Shown here one piece after another: positions 46,270-57,250 of a stretch of DNA of 64,000 nucleotides. The stretch covers positions 39,279,001 to 39,343,000 of the forward strand of contig CM074855.1 in assembly GCA_037501455.1 (NCBI GenBank), given 5' to 3'. The position numbers and the translations under genes were made by a program. Each line of letters opens with the position of its first letter. Position 1 is the stretch's first letter. The stretch comes from Lantana camara. Taxonomy: Eukaryota; Streptophyta; Magnoliopsida; Lamiales; Verbenaceae. The notes below the pieces were generated by a model. The model saw nothing but the letters and a program-made list of their open reading frames with translations. It ran no database searches and was not told where the DNA came from.

Positions 46270-46559
46270 GCTCAGTTGGATTGTCATGAGAAGAAAGTTT
46301 CGTTGGGGTCCGTGGTCTTTACGTGTGAGAGGTTGAAGTCCAGCCCGTTTGTGTCTTTTATTGAAGAAAGTAAGCTCCTCCGGGACGGCACAACAGGTTT
46401 TATGGCTTACCTTCTGAATAAACCGAAGGATCAGGCCAAACTTGAGAAGACAGAGGTCGTGAGTGAGTTTCCCGATGTATTCCTTGAGAATTTGGGTTCT
46501 TTACCACCTGATAGGGACATCGAGTTTGTGGTCGACCTTTCTCTAAGACACCGTATCGA
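46270..46559 (+). CDS. pol: R8 linker between protease and reverse transcriptase (frameshifted)
   Basis: Same frame as Gag after the [18 protein letters not shown], then [11 protein letters not shown] and [26 protein letters not shown], the usual lead-in to chromovirus RT. A deletion near 46538 removes part of the segment linking VVDL to the [10 protein letters not shown] motif and shifts the frame; R1 keeps the same linker at 61355-61612. Confidence 0.85.
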
Positions 46560-47339
46560 ATGGCTCCTGCTGAGTTGAAGGAGTTGAAAACTCAGCTGCA
46601 TGAGCTTTTGACTTGCGGTTACATCCGTCTGAGTACATCCCCGTGGGGTGCTCCCGTGTTATTTGTGAAGAAGAAGGACGGGACTTTGAGGATGTGTATA
46701 GACTACCGCGAGTTGAACCGGATGACAGTGAAGAATAAGTATCCTTTACCTCATATCGAGGAGTTGTTTGATATCTTGCAAGGGTCGCAGGTGTACTCTA
46801 AGTTAGATTTGAGGCAGGGATATTACCAACTTCATATCCGGGAGGAAGATATCTCTAAGACTGCATTCGACACCCGCTATGGACACTTCGAGTTTGTGGT
46901 GATGCCGTTTGGGTTGACTAACGGCCCAGCCGTGTTCATGGATATGATGCACCGAGTATTTAGACAGTTTCTTGACAAGTTTGTGGTCATTTTTATATAC
47001 GACATTTTGGTGTATTCTAAGTCTGTAGAAGAGCACGCAACGCATCTCAGGATTGTTTTGGAGACACTTAGAGAGCACAAGCTTTATGCCAAGTTTAGCA
47101 AGTGTGAGTTCTGGCTCGACAGAGTGGCTTTTCTGGGTCACATAATTTCAGGTGACGGAATTGAAGTTGATCCCTCCAAGATTGAAACCGTGGCTCAGTG
47201 GGAACGACCGAAGAATGCCTCCGAGATAAGAAGTTTTCTCGGGTTAGCGGGTTACTATAGGAAATTTGTGAAGGATTTCTCCAAAATTGCGTGCCCGTTG
47301 ACTTGGTTAACCAAGAAGGAGGTGAAATATGAGTGGGAT
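46560..47339 (+). CDS. pol: R8 reverse transcriptase, cut by solo LTR R9
   Basis: Copies element RNA into DNA. All fingers/palm motifs are visible: [70 protein letters not shown], then [29 protein letters not shown] and [16 protein letters not shown]. The catalytic FIDD box reads FIYD (Tyr codon at 46998-47000), replacing the first catalytic Asp; R1 keeps FIDD at the same place. The frame runs into R9 at 47340 and resumes at 49852 (KYEWD / DECERSFQ). Confidence 0.93.
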
Positions 47340-48252
47340 TGTAACGCCCCAAATTTCGGAAGTTTAGGTAAGCACGCCACGTGCGGGTCTTCGGGAGTTG
47401 GGGGTTTAATTATATATATATTTACTTGCTGACTGTAATTTCATTATATTACTATGTGCATTATACATTCCTACGTATTTATATGAATTAGTTTTAATGT
47501 GAAATTCATGAATTAAGTGATAGTGTGCTTAATTGTATTATGTGACTTTAATTGATCATTTTATTAAATTTATGGACTTAATTGCATTTCATAAATTGGG
47601 AGTTAAATGTCTAATTGTTAAAGATGATACTTGATTGCATTCATTTAAATAACCTAGGGACTTGTTTGCAATTTGGGTGCATTTGTTATGTTAGTGGATG
47701 ATATAATATATCATGTATATGTATCTCTTCCATCACTTGCTCATACATACATTTTCATACAAGAACACACACACACACTAAGGATCGGTTTCTACACTTC
47801 AAGGAGAAGAATTCATCTCATAATCCAAGCTATTTTGAGGAACTTTGAAGCTAGAAGCATCAACATCTTCATCTCTTCATCCTCATCTCATTCTTCTTTC
47901 ATTTCAAGGTATAACATGAGAATTGATTGAATTTCTTGATTGGCTATATGAGTAGGGTTTGATGTTAGCTTGATAATTTCATGTGTATTCATGACTAGAA
48001 GCATGTTTAGCTCATATTTCCTTCATTTCTTGCATGAAACATGAGGATATGTGAAGGTTGGAGTATATGAATAATTATGGGGTTTTGGGGCCTAATTCTT
48101 GGTGAATAGATGCATATTTATTAGTTTGATCGTTGTATAGTTGAAGTATATTATGTATATATTGTGTTTGATCATTTATATTGGATTGAATTTGGTGTTT
48201 TGGTTGGATTTTGTGGTTGTCCGAGTTGCCCTGTTTTTCTGTTACGCGCAGT

Positions 48253-48459
48253 TGACATGGGGGTGTCACTTTTTCCTTCTTCAGCGTGACACGGGGGTGC
48301 TTGTTGGGTTGAATTTCTGTACCATGACACGGGGGTGTCAAGGATTGCTTTGTAGTGGTGACACGGGCGTGTCACCTTCTGTTCGCATGCATGTTGCCCG
48401 CTGTACTGTGACACGGGGGTGTCACAGCTTAGTGTATTTTGGTGGCACGGGCGTGTCAC
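48253..48459 (+). repeat. GTGACACGGGGGTGTCAC palindrome array, R9
   Basis: Six units at about 48253, 48286, 48325, 48358, 48408 and 48442. Arms GTGACAC/GTGTCAC flank a GGGG or GGGC centre. Spaced 33-50 bp. Starts about 345 bp after the donor-like site. Confidence 0.88.
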
Positions 48460-49754
48460 CCTCTGCTTTCATGTATATTGTTTTGCGTGCATGGCTGTAC
48501 GTATATGTGTTTTATACTTGGTTTATTGACAATCATGCTCGTATTTGACATTCATTAAATCGTTATTGCATAACATATTTGTGCATGACTTTGCCGTTCG
48601 TCATAATTGGTTCATTCGAGTCGAGTCTTATTTCAAACTTGTCCTTGTTGCACAGATCATAGTCCCGGTTTCGTGGAGCCCGCTCCGTAGGGTGTTCTCT
48701 GGCTTCCTTTTTGGTTCGTTTGTCAAGGTGAGGTTTAAATTCTAGATAAATAGAACCCTTACAACCCCTATGTGACTATTTCGACCAAAATGTATATATA
48801 TATCTATAGTTTGCGAACTTTATGATTTTCAAATGATTTAGCAAAACCGATTGATTGATTGATTGACGGATTGATTGTTTTGGCGAGTCTATGAATTGCA
48901 CTGTGGGCCCGAGGGTAGTGGCTCGAGCCAACAGGGAAAGCATGGGCTGACGGGTAACTCGAGTGCTATCGTCACCAAATGGGATGACCCCCTGAACCCC
49001 CTAGGAGATTAGGGGAGGAAGGAGTTCCGGGCTTAGGGATTCATGTATCCTCTGCCCAGACTGATTGGATGGTGGGGCCTTGCAATCCCACCATCACCCG
49101 GAGGAAAAAGGATGGACTGAAACTGGTAATTGTGCACAGTAAATAATTGCTTGATCACCTAATCACATCACCTAATAATTGATTGATTGTACACGGTCGG
49201 AGTAAAGTTGGAGAATTGCCCTCACTCGCCGGGCCACCTATTGATTGCATTGAACTGAATTAATTGATAAATTGAATTAAATTGATTGTATTGTTAAATT
49301 GATTAGTTGTAATCTCGGGCGAGTTATCTTTTACTATTAAACTTATATTGTTTCTATTTTATAAAGCCTTACCCGAGATTATGGCTTGCATGTTACTTGC
49401 ACGAATATTTATTTATAAACCCCTCACTCAGTCTGTGGTAGACTGACACCTCACACTTTTCAGGTACTGTCAGTGGCGTGCTAGGTGGGTGTCCGAGTCG
49501 TGTCCAGTTGTCGAGTTGAGTCTATCATTGCATTTTCATGTTATGGATATGTTGGAGATGATAATGTAATAATGAGTGTTGGTACCTACTACTATATGTA
49601 TTGATATAAAGTTGGAGGTTAATTCTTTTGAGATATTTGATATATGCTAATGGAATTATTATGTTTCCGCTTTAAATTCCTAGATTTGGACTTGATTGGT
49701 TTGAGGGTTAGTCCCGCCTAGCTAGTGAGTTTTTTTTTATTGTCACCCGTTCGC

Positions 49755-49808
49755 CATAAGTCCGGTTCATATATGGACTACCCATTTCATGTGTGAGCTA
49801 GACTTATG
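49755..49808 (+). other. U5 terminal hairpin, R9
   Basis: Arms 49755-49775 and 49788-49808 pair at 20 of 21 positions. The outer CATAAGTC/GACTTATG is perfect and unique to this family. Confidence 0.85.
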
Positions 49809-49851
49809 GTGCGGGGGTGTGGCATCTCGGCGTTCCGGGTGCTACAGGGAT

Positions 49852-50355
49852 GATGAGTGTGAGAGAAGTTTCCAAGTCTTGAAGGAAAGACTAACTTCGG
49901 CACCAGTTCTTACCCTACCCGAGGGATCCGAGGGTTATTCGGTTTTTACGGATGCTTCTAAGGAAGGACTCGGATGTGTGTTGATGCAAAATGGCCGAGT
50001 GGTGGCCTATGCTTCTAGGAAGTTGAAGGAACACGAGAAGAACTACCCCACTCATGATCTTGAACTTGCAGCGGTTGTGTTTGCTTTAAGGAAGTGGGGT
50101 CATTACCTCTATGGGACGACTTTCGAGATATTCACGGACCACAAGAGCCTCAAGTATCTTTTCACTCAGAAGGAGCTTAATAATAGACAGAGGTGTTGGA
50201 TGGAATTCTTAGAGGATTATGACTGCACGATTCAGTATCATCCGGGCAAGGCTAATGTCGTAGCAGATGCTTTGAGCAGGAAAGCAAGTGTTTCAGGTTT
50301 GAGTGCAGAGCCTTCTGGACAGGGTTCGACAGTTGTGGTATCGGTGGCTCGGTAA
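49852..50355 (+). CDS. pol: R8 RNase H domain
   Basis: Continues RT after R9. [30 protein letters not shown] and [13 protein letters not shown] hold the expected acidic residues, followed by [16 protein letters not shown]. It degrades the RNA strand during DNA synthesis. The frame ends at TAA 50353-50355, after which the coding sense continues in the same frame (ANITVQPDLKQR), so this is one more premature stop. Confidence 0.92.
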   Translation, partial: DECERSFQVLKERLTSAPVLTLPEGSEGYSVFTDASKEGLGCVLMQNGRVVAYASRKLKEHEKNYPTHDLELAAVVFALRKWGHYLYGTTFEIFTDHKSLKYLFTQKELNNRQRCWMEFLEDYDCTIQYHPGKANVVADALSRKASVSGLSAEPSGQGSTVVVSVAR

Positions 50356-51869
50356 GCTAATATCACAGTTCAGCCGGATTTGAAACAGAGGTTATTGGAT
50401 TCTCAGGCTTCGGATACAGAGATTCAGAGACTAGTGGTTCGGTCTAGGATAGACCCCGAGACGAAGTTTGGGTTTGATGATTCCGGTTTGTTCAGGTTCA
50501 AGACAAGAGTTTGTGTCCCAGAAGACCTCAAGAGGTTAATACTTGAGGAAGGACACCGTTCTGGGTATTCCATTCACCCCGGTGGTACTAAGATGTACCG
50601 AGATTTCAAGGAATTCTTTTGGTGGAATGGCATGAAGAGAGATGTCGCGACCTTTGTGAAGCGATGTCTCACGTGCCAAGTGGTGAAGGCGGAACACCAG
50701 AAACCGGGAGGAACCCTCCAACCACTTCCGATTCCTGAGTGGAAGTGGGAGCAAGTGACTATGGACTTCGTGTCCGGCTGGCCGAGATCAAGAGGAGGTT
50801 ATGATGGAATTTGGGTGATAGTCGACCGATTGACCAAGTCTGCTCATTTTCACAAGGGGAAAATGTCCTACAAGACCCCGAAATTAGCAGAATTGTATTG
50901 TGATGAGATTGTGAGACTTCATGGAGCGCCTGCTAGTATTGTTTCAGATCGTGATCCGAGGTTTACAGCCAAGTTCTGGCAGGATCTTCAGAGTAGATTG
51001 GGTACCAGGCTTAATTTTAGCACCACTTTTCATCATCAGACGGATGGACAGTCAGAGAGATTGATTAAGTATTTGGAGGATTTGTTACGAGCGTGTGCTT
51101 TGGATTTCAAGGAAAAGTGGGACAAGCATTTAGCTCTGGTTGAGTTTGCCTATAATAACAGTTATCAGACCTCTATTGTTTTGGCTCCCTACGAGGCACT
51201 CTATGGAAGGAAGTGTAGATCGCCTCTATTTTGGGATATAGAGGATTGGCGGTGGACAGAGAAGAACAAGCTTGAAAGAGCCACACCTCGAGAGAGATTG
51301 GATAAGACCACTGCCAAGGTTAAGTTGATTCAGCAGAGAATGAAGGCAGCTCAGGACCATCAGAAGAGCTATGCTGACAAGAGGAGAAGACCCCTCGAGT
51401 TTAAAGTCGGAGATAAGGTTTTCTTGAAAGCATCTCCGAGAAAGGGATTTTCTCGAATAGGTAGAGGTGGGAAGCTTAACCCGAGATACCTTGGACCTTT
51501 TCAAATCCTTGAGAGAAGTGGAGAAGTGGCGTATAGGTTGGACCTACAGCCTAGATTGACCGGGATACATAATGTGTTTCATGTTTCGCAGCTCAGGAAA
51601 TTTTATCCCGAAGAATCGACTATTCTCCCTGTTGAAGAGGTACAACTTGAGACAGATTTGACGATAGCAAGGCACCCGGTTGAGATTCAAGACCGGAAGA
51701 TGCAAGTGTTGAGGAATAAACAGATTCCCTTGGTCCGAGTTCTGTGGAGAGATCAGAAATCCGAAGAGTCTACTTGGGAGACCGAGGAGAAGATGAGACA
51801 GTTGTACCCGAAGTTGTTCTCAGGTCAGACAGTGAACCTGGGGACCAGGTTCTCCGAAGGGGGGGAGGT
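50356..51869 (+). CDS. pol: R8 integrase with C-terminal chromodomain-like tail
   Basis: Open from 50380 through 51933. HHCC zinc finger ([34 protein letters not shown]), catalytic core with Asp in TMDFVSG, Asp in IVSDRDPRF and Glu in HHQTDGQSERL, then a GPF-like segment (LNPRYLGPFQILE) and VFHVSQLRKF. The last about 50 residues (HPVEIQDRKMQVLRNKQIPLVRVLWRDQ..STWETEEKMRQLYPKLF) match the chromodomain-type tail of Tekay/Del chromoviruses, thought to steer insertion to heterochromatin. The frame has no stop before the PPT and would read into the LTR, ending at 51933. The longest intact unit in the window. Confidence 0.95.
51834..51868 (+). other. R8 pre-PPT hairpin and polypurine tract
   Basis: GAACCTGG (51834-51841) and CCAGGTTC (51845-51852) form an 8-bp stem with loop GGA. 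PPT AAGGGGGGGAGG (51857-51868) precedes the LTR at 51870. The hairpin overlaps the end of the integrase frame. Confidence 0.8.
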
Positions 51870-52691
51870 TGTGACACCCCGACTCACAGTCAGTACAGGT
51901 ATATTATGTGATTTAATATTATTTACATTTTAAATTAATTGTATATGAATTTTATGAATTTATTTGAATAAATATCGTATGTGAATTACTTGTTTTAATT
52001 AAGTTGGCCTTGTGTGAACCCGTAATTGTTGAACCGAACCAACTTGAACCAGAACACCTTGAACCGAACCAGTGAACCGGACCGGTCCAACCTTAAAGGC
52101 TGAACCATTTTTCTCCTTCTTCATTTCACGTTACAGCAGCAACTCTTGTCCAAGGAAGCCAAAAACCCCAAGTTGATCATCCAACCTTCTCAAACCAAGA
52201 TCTCTCTCATTTCTTCGTCTTTCCTCGAACTCAAGTATGTTTCGGTTTCCCCTCGTCGTGCTCGTCATTTCTATGGTTTAATTTCTGAGTTTGGAGTGAG
52301 TTTTATGTGCCTTGGCTTCCCTACGTGAATAGTAAGGGTTTGGCTAAAAACTTGAATATGTGCTCTTTGCTTGTTATTCTTGATCTCTAGCTTCATATAT
52401 GAGTTGTGTATGTTGTATATGCCACATTTATTGCATTTAACCCTTTGGTACTTAAGCATTTATTGATGATCATGATTTTTGCTTGATTCTTGCATCCTTT
52501 GATTATACCTTTTAATTCCGTTTTCCTTGAGTTATTTGAGTGTTAATATGTCAAGCACGATTTATGTGAATTAATTGTGCATTTTGAGAAGTTGTGGCAA
52601 CTTTTTGGTATTTGATTTTGGCCATTTTGGCTAAAAAATGAAGCTCCCCTGCTTCTGTAATGTCTGTTTCTGCTCCAGCTTTTCGAACCAG

Positions 52692-52989
52692 GCCGGAACG
52701 GCCGTTCCCGTCCCAGTTATAAACTGGGAACGGCCCTTCCGGGCCATTTATTGTTCATTGCCGAGAGTGGGAACGGCTGTTCCCAGTTTGCACTGGGAAT
52801 GGGAAGGGCCGTTTCCATGGCCAAAATCAATTTTTAGTTCAACCTTACAGACGTACGGGGAGAGTTCGGGATTTTTGGGGAACGACCATTCCCGTCCCCA
52901 GTATAAACTGGGAACGGCCGTTCCCATCGTCCAGAAACTTTTAGCGAGGGCAGGAACGGTCGTTCCCTACAGTGAAAGGGCCGTTCCCA
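52692..52989 (+). repeat. GGGAACGGCCGTTCCC palindrome array, R8 3' LTR
   Basis: Same eight-unit layout as 42808-43104, with independent small changes (GAACGGCTGTTCC, GAACGACCATTCC, GAACGGTCGTTCC). Confidence 0.88.
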
Positions 52990-54450
52990 CCCCTTCCCGA
53001 GACCTGGGAGCAGCCACTGCTTCTTTTTACTTCAATTATGCAATTTTATGACTTTATTTGCTTTTCTTTTACATACGAATCGTTATAACTCGGGTTTTAT
53101 TGCATAATAAATTGTAAATAATTATGTTGTGCTATAGTTTGTGAATTATATGACCTAGCTGTAATATTTTATATGTGATCATGAATCATGCATTGTGCCG
53201 AGCGTCCTATTTGGGTTCATATAGAGTCTAAGTCTTGGGCTTTCGTGTTTTCTTTTCAGAGGAGGTTCCAGTTGACGAGCCCGAGGCGTAGGTTGTTCAC
53301 GTCTGCTCGCTTTTTGTCACGCACAAGGTGAGGTTTAGGACTTTTGTTTAGCGAAGCGACCTAAAGCCTTATGTGATGTTTTCATGCCGCGCATGTGACT
53401 ATATATTATATATATATAGCTATGTATGTGTTGATTAGTATATGTTTATGACTTTGTGAACATTCTTCTTTTAGAAAGATACTATATAAGCATATATAAG
53501 CTAGGCTTTGGAAAAGGCTTTACAATTCCGTTAGCGAGATTGCCATGAAAGATTTGGCATATGTTATGATTTGTGTTTGTGGATCCAAGGAACTACGGGC
53601 AAGGAACCCTCGGGACGGTTCGGGCCGTCGAGGTTCGGCCTGTGCGTAGTCTCCATCCGACATATCACACGCGACTCCGGGAGCTAGGGAAGGTGTGATA
53701 TTTCGATGCCTTCGGTGTAAAAACCGGGGAGGGCACGATGTGGGTTCGCTACCCCTCGTGAGTCTGTATATGTATGGATGGTTAGGGCCGCCAGTGGCTC
53801 TTCCATCATTGGTGTAGAGGTGGGTGTGTGATTTCTATTTTGTTTGTTCTAAGGAGTAAAGGTTGGAAGCTCGTTCTCGCCGAGCATTATGTTATGTTGT
53901 GTTATGTTTGGGAAGTATGAATCGGGATAGTGTTTGTGAAAAGATCTTTTAAATATATGTATTTGTTTTGGAAAGTTTTACCTTGTAAAACCTATTCCGG
54001 TTCATATCTCCACCCCTTTTCTTTGTGCTCTGCTTTATATATATAGGGTGTGGGTGTGCGTTAGCCCCCCTCACTCAGTCAGTTGACTGACCCTCGTTTA
54101 CTCTTTTAGCTGCAGGTTTTAGGAGCGTGAGCTAGGCGGAGAAGTGTGTCTTCTTTATGCACTTGTCGGCCTAGATCTCGTTAGGTGCATCTACATATTT
54201 GCACTTTATTATTTTGTATTTATATAGTTGACTTGTAAGTACTATTTTTGCTCGAGCCGTGATGGATTTTGTACAGGTTGAAGTGTTGGTACCTATATGT
54301 AAACACTATATGGATAGGTGTGGGTGGGTACCTATACGTATATATGTGATGATCGTTTACTTGTTGCTTTTATTTATTCGCTTCCGCATATTCTGATTTG
54401 GTATTGTTTAGCTCCACCTAGCCTAGAGGGTGTGTTTGGTCTCCCATTCG

Positions 54451-54506
54451 CTATGATTCGGATTCGGGTACGGACATTCCATTTCGTATTCGGGTTTAGA
54501 TTATGG
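54451..54506 (+). other. U5 terminal hairpin, R8 3' LTR
   Basis: Arms 54451-54472 and 54485-54506, 21 of 22 pairs. Two changes from the 5' copy meet in one stem position and give the single C-A mismatch. Confidence 0.8.
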
Positions 54507-54540
54507 TGCGGGGGATGTGGCCCTACGTGTGGGTGCTACA

Positions 54541-55320
54541 CTCAAGATTTGGAACTTCAGACCGTGGTATTTAGTTAGGATAAGAGAATCGATCGTGGAA
54601 GGAGGACTGAGTGGTCATTTAAGTATTGAACACATCGGGCATTTCGAGGCATGACGCTATGGTTAGCAAAATCTCCAACAACGAATCAGGGGTTGAATCG
54701 GAACACTACAATGGAAGACCCCAAACAATGGTAAACGGTACATCAAGCATCCATAGCATATATATACACCCAACTTAAATTCAAATAATTTCATGATGCT
54801 AAGTGCTTTGGTTACTGGTTGTATTAATTGCTTTCGTATGAATGATAATTGATGTATTTGATATTTTCTACCTGTTTCTTGTATGGTTGTCGTGTGAGGG
54901 TCTATTTAATTGTTCTCTTGGGTTGTTGTGTTTGTTTGTTTGAGAGACAGGGTTCTCTCGTTGTTTGTTTGAGAGACAGGGCTCTCTCCTTGTCGCTTGC
55001 TACCTGTTTAGCTTGCCACTAGCGGCAGCTTAGATTTTCGAGAGTTTAGGTTTCTCGGTGAGACAAGGTTCTTGATAACAACATGCTTCACGAAACGCCT
55101 ATGAAGATTCTTGGTGCTACTTGAGGATGGTTCGAGTGCTTCAACATCGAATAGTGACTGTGGCGTATGAAGATCTGCTTGTAGCTTGAAAACCTAGCCC
55201 GAACTAATTCTTGTCGAGGAGTTACTAACCCCCCGTGGGATGAACACGGGAAAGTTTTGCTTAGAGTCCAGTTCTTGAGGCAGTGGACCTGAGGACAGGT
55301 CCCTTTTAAGGGGGAGACGT
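54541..55320 (+). mobile_element. R4 internal region, part 3, with hairpin units and PPT
   Basis: End of the non-coding R4 interior. It holds GGTAAACGGTACATCAAGCATCCATAGCA-like sequence (54731-54760), the counterpart of motifs in R5 and R6; two GAGAGACAGGGTTCTCTC-type units (about 54951-55000); the pre-PPT hairpin GGACCTG/CAGGTCC (55285-55302); and PPT AAGGGGGAGACG just before the LTR. Confidence 0.8.
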
Positions 55321-56809
55321 TGTGACGCCCCGCGTCTTCGTACGTACAGGTATGACATCACAGGGTTCGATACTTGTGCTTTTAATTATTTAGGTATGCC
55401 TTTATATGTTAATTTTAATGTTTATATGCTAATTGAATTTATATGAAATTACTTATTGAATTATGGATATGAACTTTGAACGTTTAAACTTCGATGACTT
55501 TGTATTCGATACGTATGTGCCCAAATTTAATTCCAATTTTTGTGATAATTTGATATGCATGAGATACTTAAATTATCAACATGTATATATGCTCGTTTCA
55601 TGTTTCTGGACTCGTTTGTTGTGATTTTGAATTTATTTTTGGGAACAGGACCGAAAAGGGGCTAAAGAGCATTTAGCGCACCTTGGGTTCCGGGCGGCAT
55701 AACTTGAGGTCGGGAGTTTGGATTCGAATTCCGTCACCCCTGTGCCCTCATTTGGACGATTCAGAGCCAATGGAATAAGCCTCATAATTTTCTAATCCGG
55801 TTCGAACCCCCGAAATTTAACCGAGCAGAGCCTCGCGTGCGTACCGTACCACCTTTCACTATTTTGGGCATATCTTATTCATTTATTCACCAAATTACCC
55901 AAATTTTGACCCCGCTGGACCCCAACTTCATCCCCTATAAACCCTTACCTCAGAAATTTCGTTCCAACCACAAGAAAGAAGGAAAAAGAGCAGCCAAAAC
56001 AAGAAGAAGCCATTTTCCCATCACTATTAACATTCACCACATTTAACCTCATATCTCTCTCAATTCACATGCAATCCGGAAGGTAAGTATATAATTGTGA
56101 TCTCCACTTCCTTGTGGTTGTTTTAAGCTATAGCTTTTTGAGCATGCTTTGGAGATTGGCATAAATAGTGGTGGTTTTTGATGAATTCTTAGTTTATGAG
56201 TGCATCTTGGAGTTATTTGATGAATTGAAGAATGAGTTATGTTCCTAAGACCTTCAATAATGCTTATACGACTTAAGTTTTCATGGTAATTGAGTATTCA
56301 TGATTTTACCATTAATGAACTTAGGTTTTCATGAATGGAATACGAGTTTTTGCACTTGATTTTTTAGATGAGTAGTGTTTGCTTGATTGAGGATGATTCA
56401 TGTCTTGTACATACTTGATCTTGGGCTATTTCTGTTGGAAAACTAGAAGAGTAAGCACAGCGGAAATTTAAATTTTTCCAAAAGATTGATCATGGACTTG
56501 CAATTCTCGTATCGTATCACAGGGTGTTTAGAAACTTACGTAGATTGAAGCTTTCTAGTGATGTCAATACCGCCTACTGAACACCCTTCAAGCGGAATGT
56601 CTCTCGAACGGTTCTCAATAGATCCCAAAGCAGCGATCCTCAAAAGCGTATACACACCAGTCCTAGAACACGATCAACCAAGTGAGAATGCTAGTTCTAT
56701 AACTTATGTTAATGGCTAGGGTTTTGCTTTGAAAACTTTTGTTTTATTTTTCTCAAAAACTTAACACTTCGTGAGTGTTGGTCTAAAGAATAAGAAAGCC
56801 CCAATCCCC

Positions 56810-56830
56810 TTATTTATACTCATGTGGTTC
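56810..56830 (-). promoter_or_regulatory. TATA box of R10
   Basis: On minus GAGTATAAATAAGGGG. A short leader follows toward 56433. The G-box cluster lies about 360-430 bp upstream. Confidence 0.5.
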
Positions 56831-57179
56831 GAACCCCCTAGGGTTTCCAAGAACCAATGGGATTAGTTTTCTTGCTCACTAATTAACTAGTTTAATTAAT
56901 TATTTAATTGGAATAATAAGTTCCTAACTTATTCTCCAAGTCTTGCAAGAATCAACTTTCTCTCTCCTCCAATAGGAAGTTAAACTTTTCAACTTTCCCA
57001 TAGGTAAAAGTCAAGATTCAATAAATTAATTAATTCTCAATTAATTATTTATTAGGTTAACCATGAGAAATAAGTCTTAGCAATTAATTCAAAATTAATT
57101 AAAAGACTTAAATTAATTAATTACAATTTAATTAATCAATTCTAGAAAAGAATTCACGTGTAATAAAATTACACGGTTG

Positions 57180-57250
57180 GAGATACGTACGTGCCACGTG
57201 CATGGCACGTGTGACACGTGGCAGTCGTGTGCTTTTGGCACGTGGCAATG
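57180..57250 (-). promoter_or_regulatory. G-box cluster of R10
   Basis: Four CACGTG cores in 70 bp (GCCACGTGC, GGCACGTGT, ACACGTGGC, GGCACGTGG), partly arranged as the inverted repeat GTGCCA..TGGCAC. CACGTG is the binding core for plant bZIP and bHLH factors. Confidence 0.6.

Larger units (their letters stand above)
47340..49846 (+). mobile_element. R9: solo LTR inside R8 pol
   Basis: Starts TGTAACGCCCC, ends GGGTGCTACA, 2507 bp, with a perfect target duplication GGGAT (47335-47339, 49847-49851). Modules: donor-like AAG/GTATAA at 47906, palindrome array 48253-48459, GCCGTTCGTC..TGGTTCAT..GAGTCTTA before the exon-like block 48656-48727 (TTGCACAG before, AAG/GTGAGG after), TAGGGG/CCCCTA hairpin 48998-49015, CAGTCT/AGACTG near 49430, acceptor-like TTTTCAG/GT at 49463, GCTAGGTGGG pairing with CCCGCCTAGC near 49710, terminal hairpin 49755-49808. 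Its family is distinct from all others here. Confidence 0.95.
51870..54540 (+). mobile_element. R8 3' LTR
   Basis: 2671 bp, closely matching 41998-44656 over its whole length. Modules: donor-like CAA/GTATGT at 52235, palindrome array 52692-52989, exon-like block 53260-53327 (TTTTCAG before, AAG/GTGAGG after), ATATCACAC/GTGTGATAT hairpin 53662-53701, CAGTCA/TGACTG near 54079, acceptor-like CTGCAG/GT at 54115, terminal hairpin 54451-54506. Confidence 0.95.

Noticed and set aside
48253..48459. CRISPR-like regular repeats
   Set aside because: Plant retrotransposon context, repeats are self-palindromic, the spacers are shared between LTR copies and there are no cas genes.
57180..57250. DNA-transposon terminal repeats (GTGCCACGTG)
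   Set aside because: No matching inverted copy at the element ends; the duplication ATTTC places the ends elsewhere.
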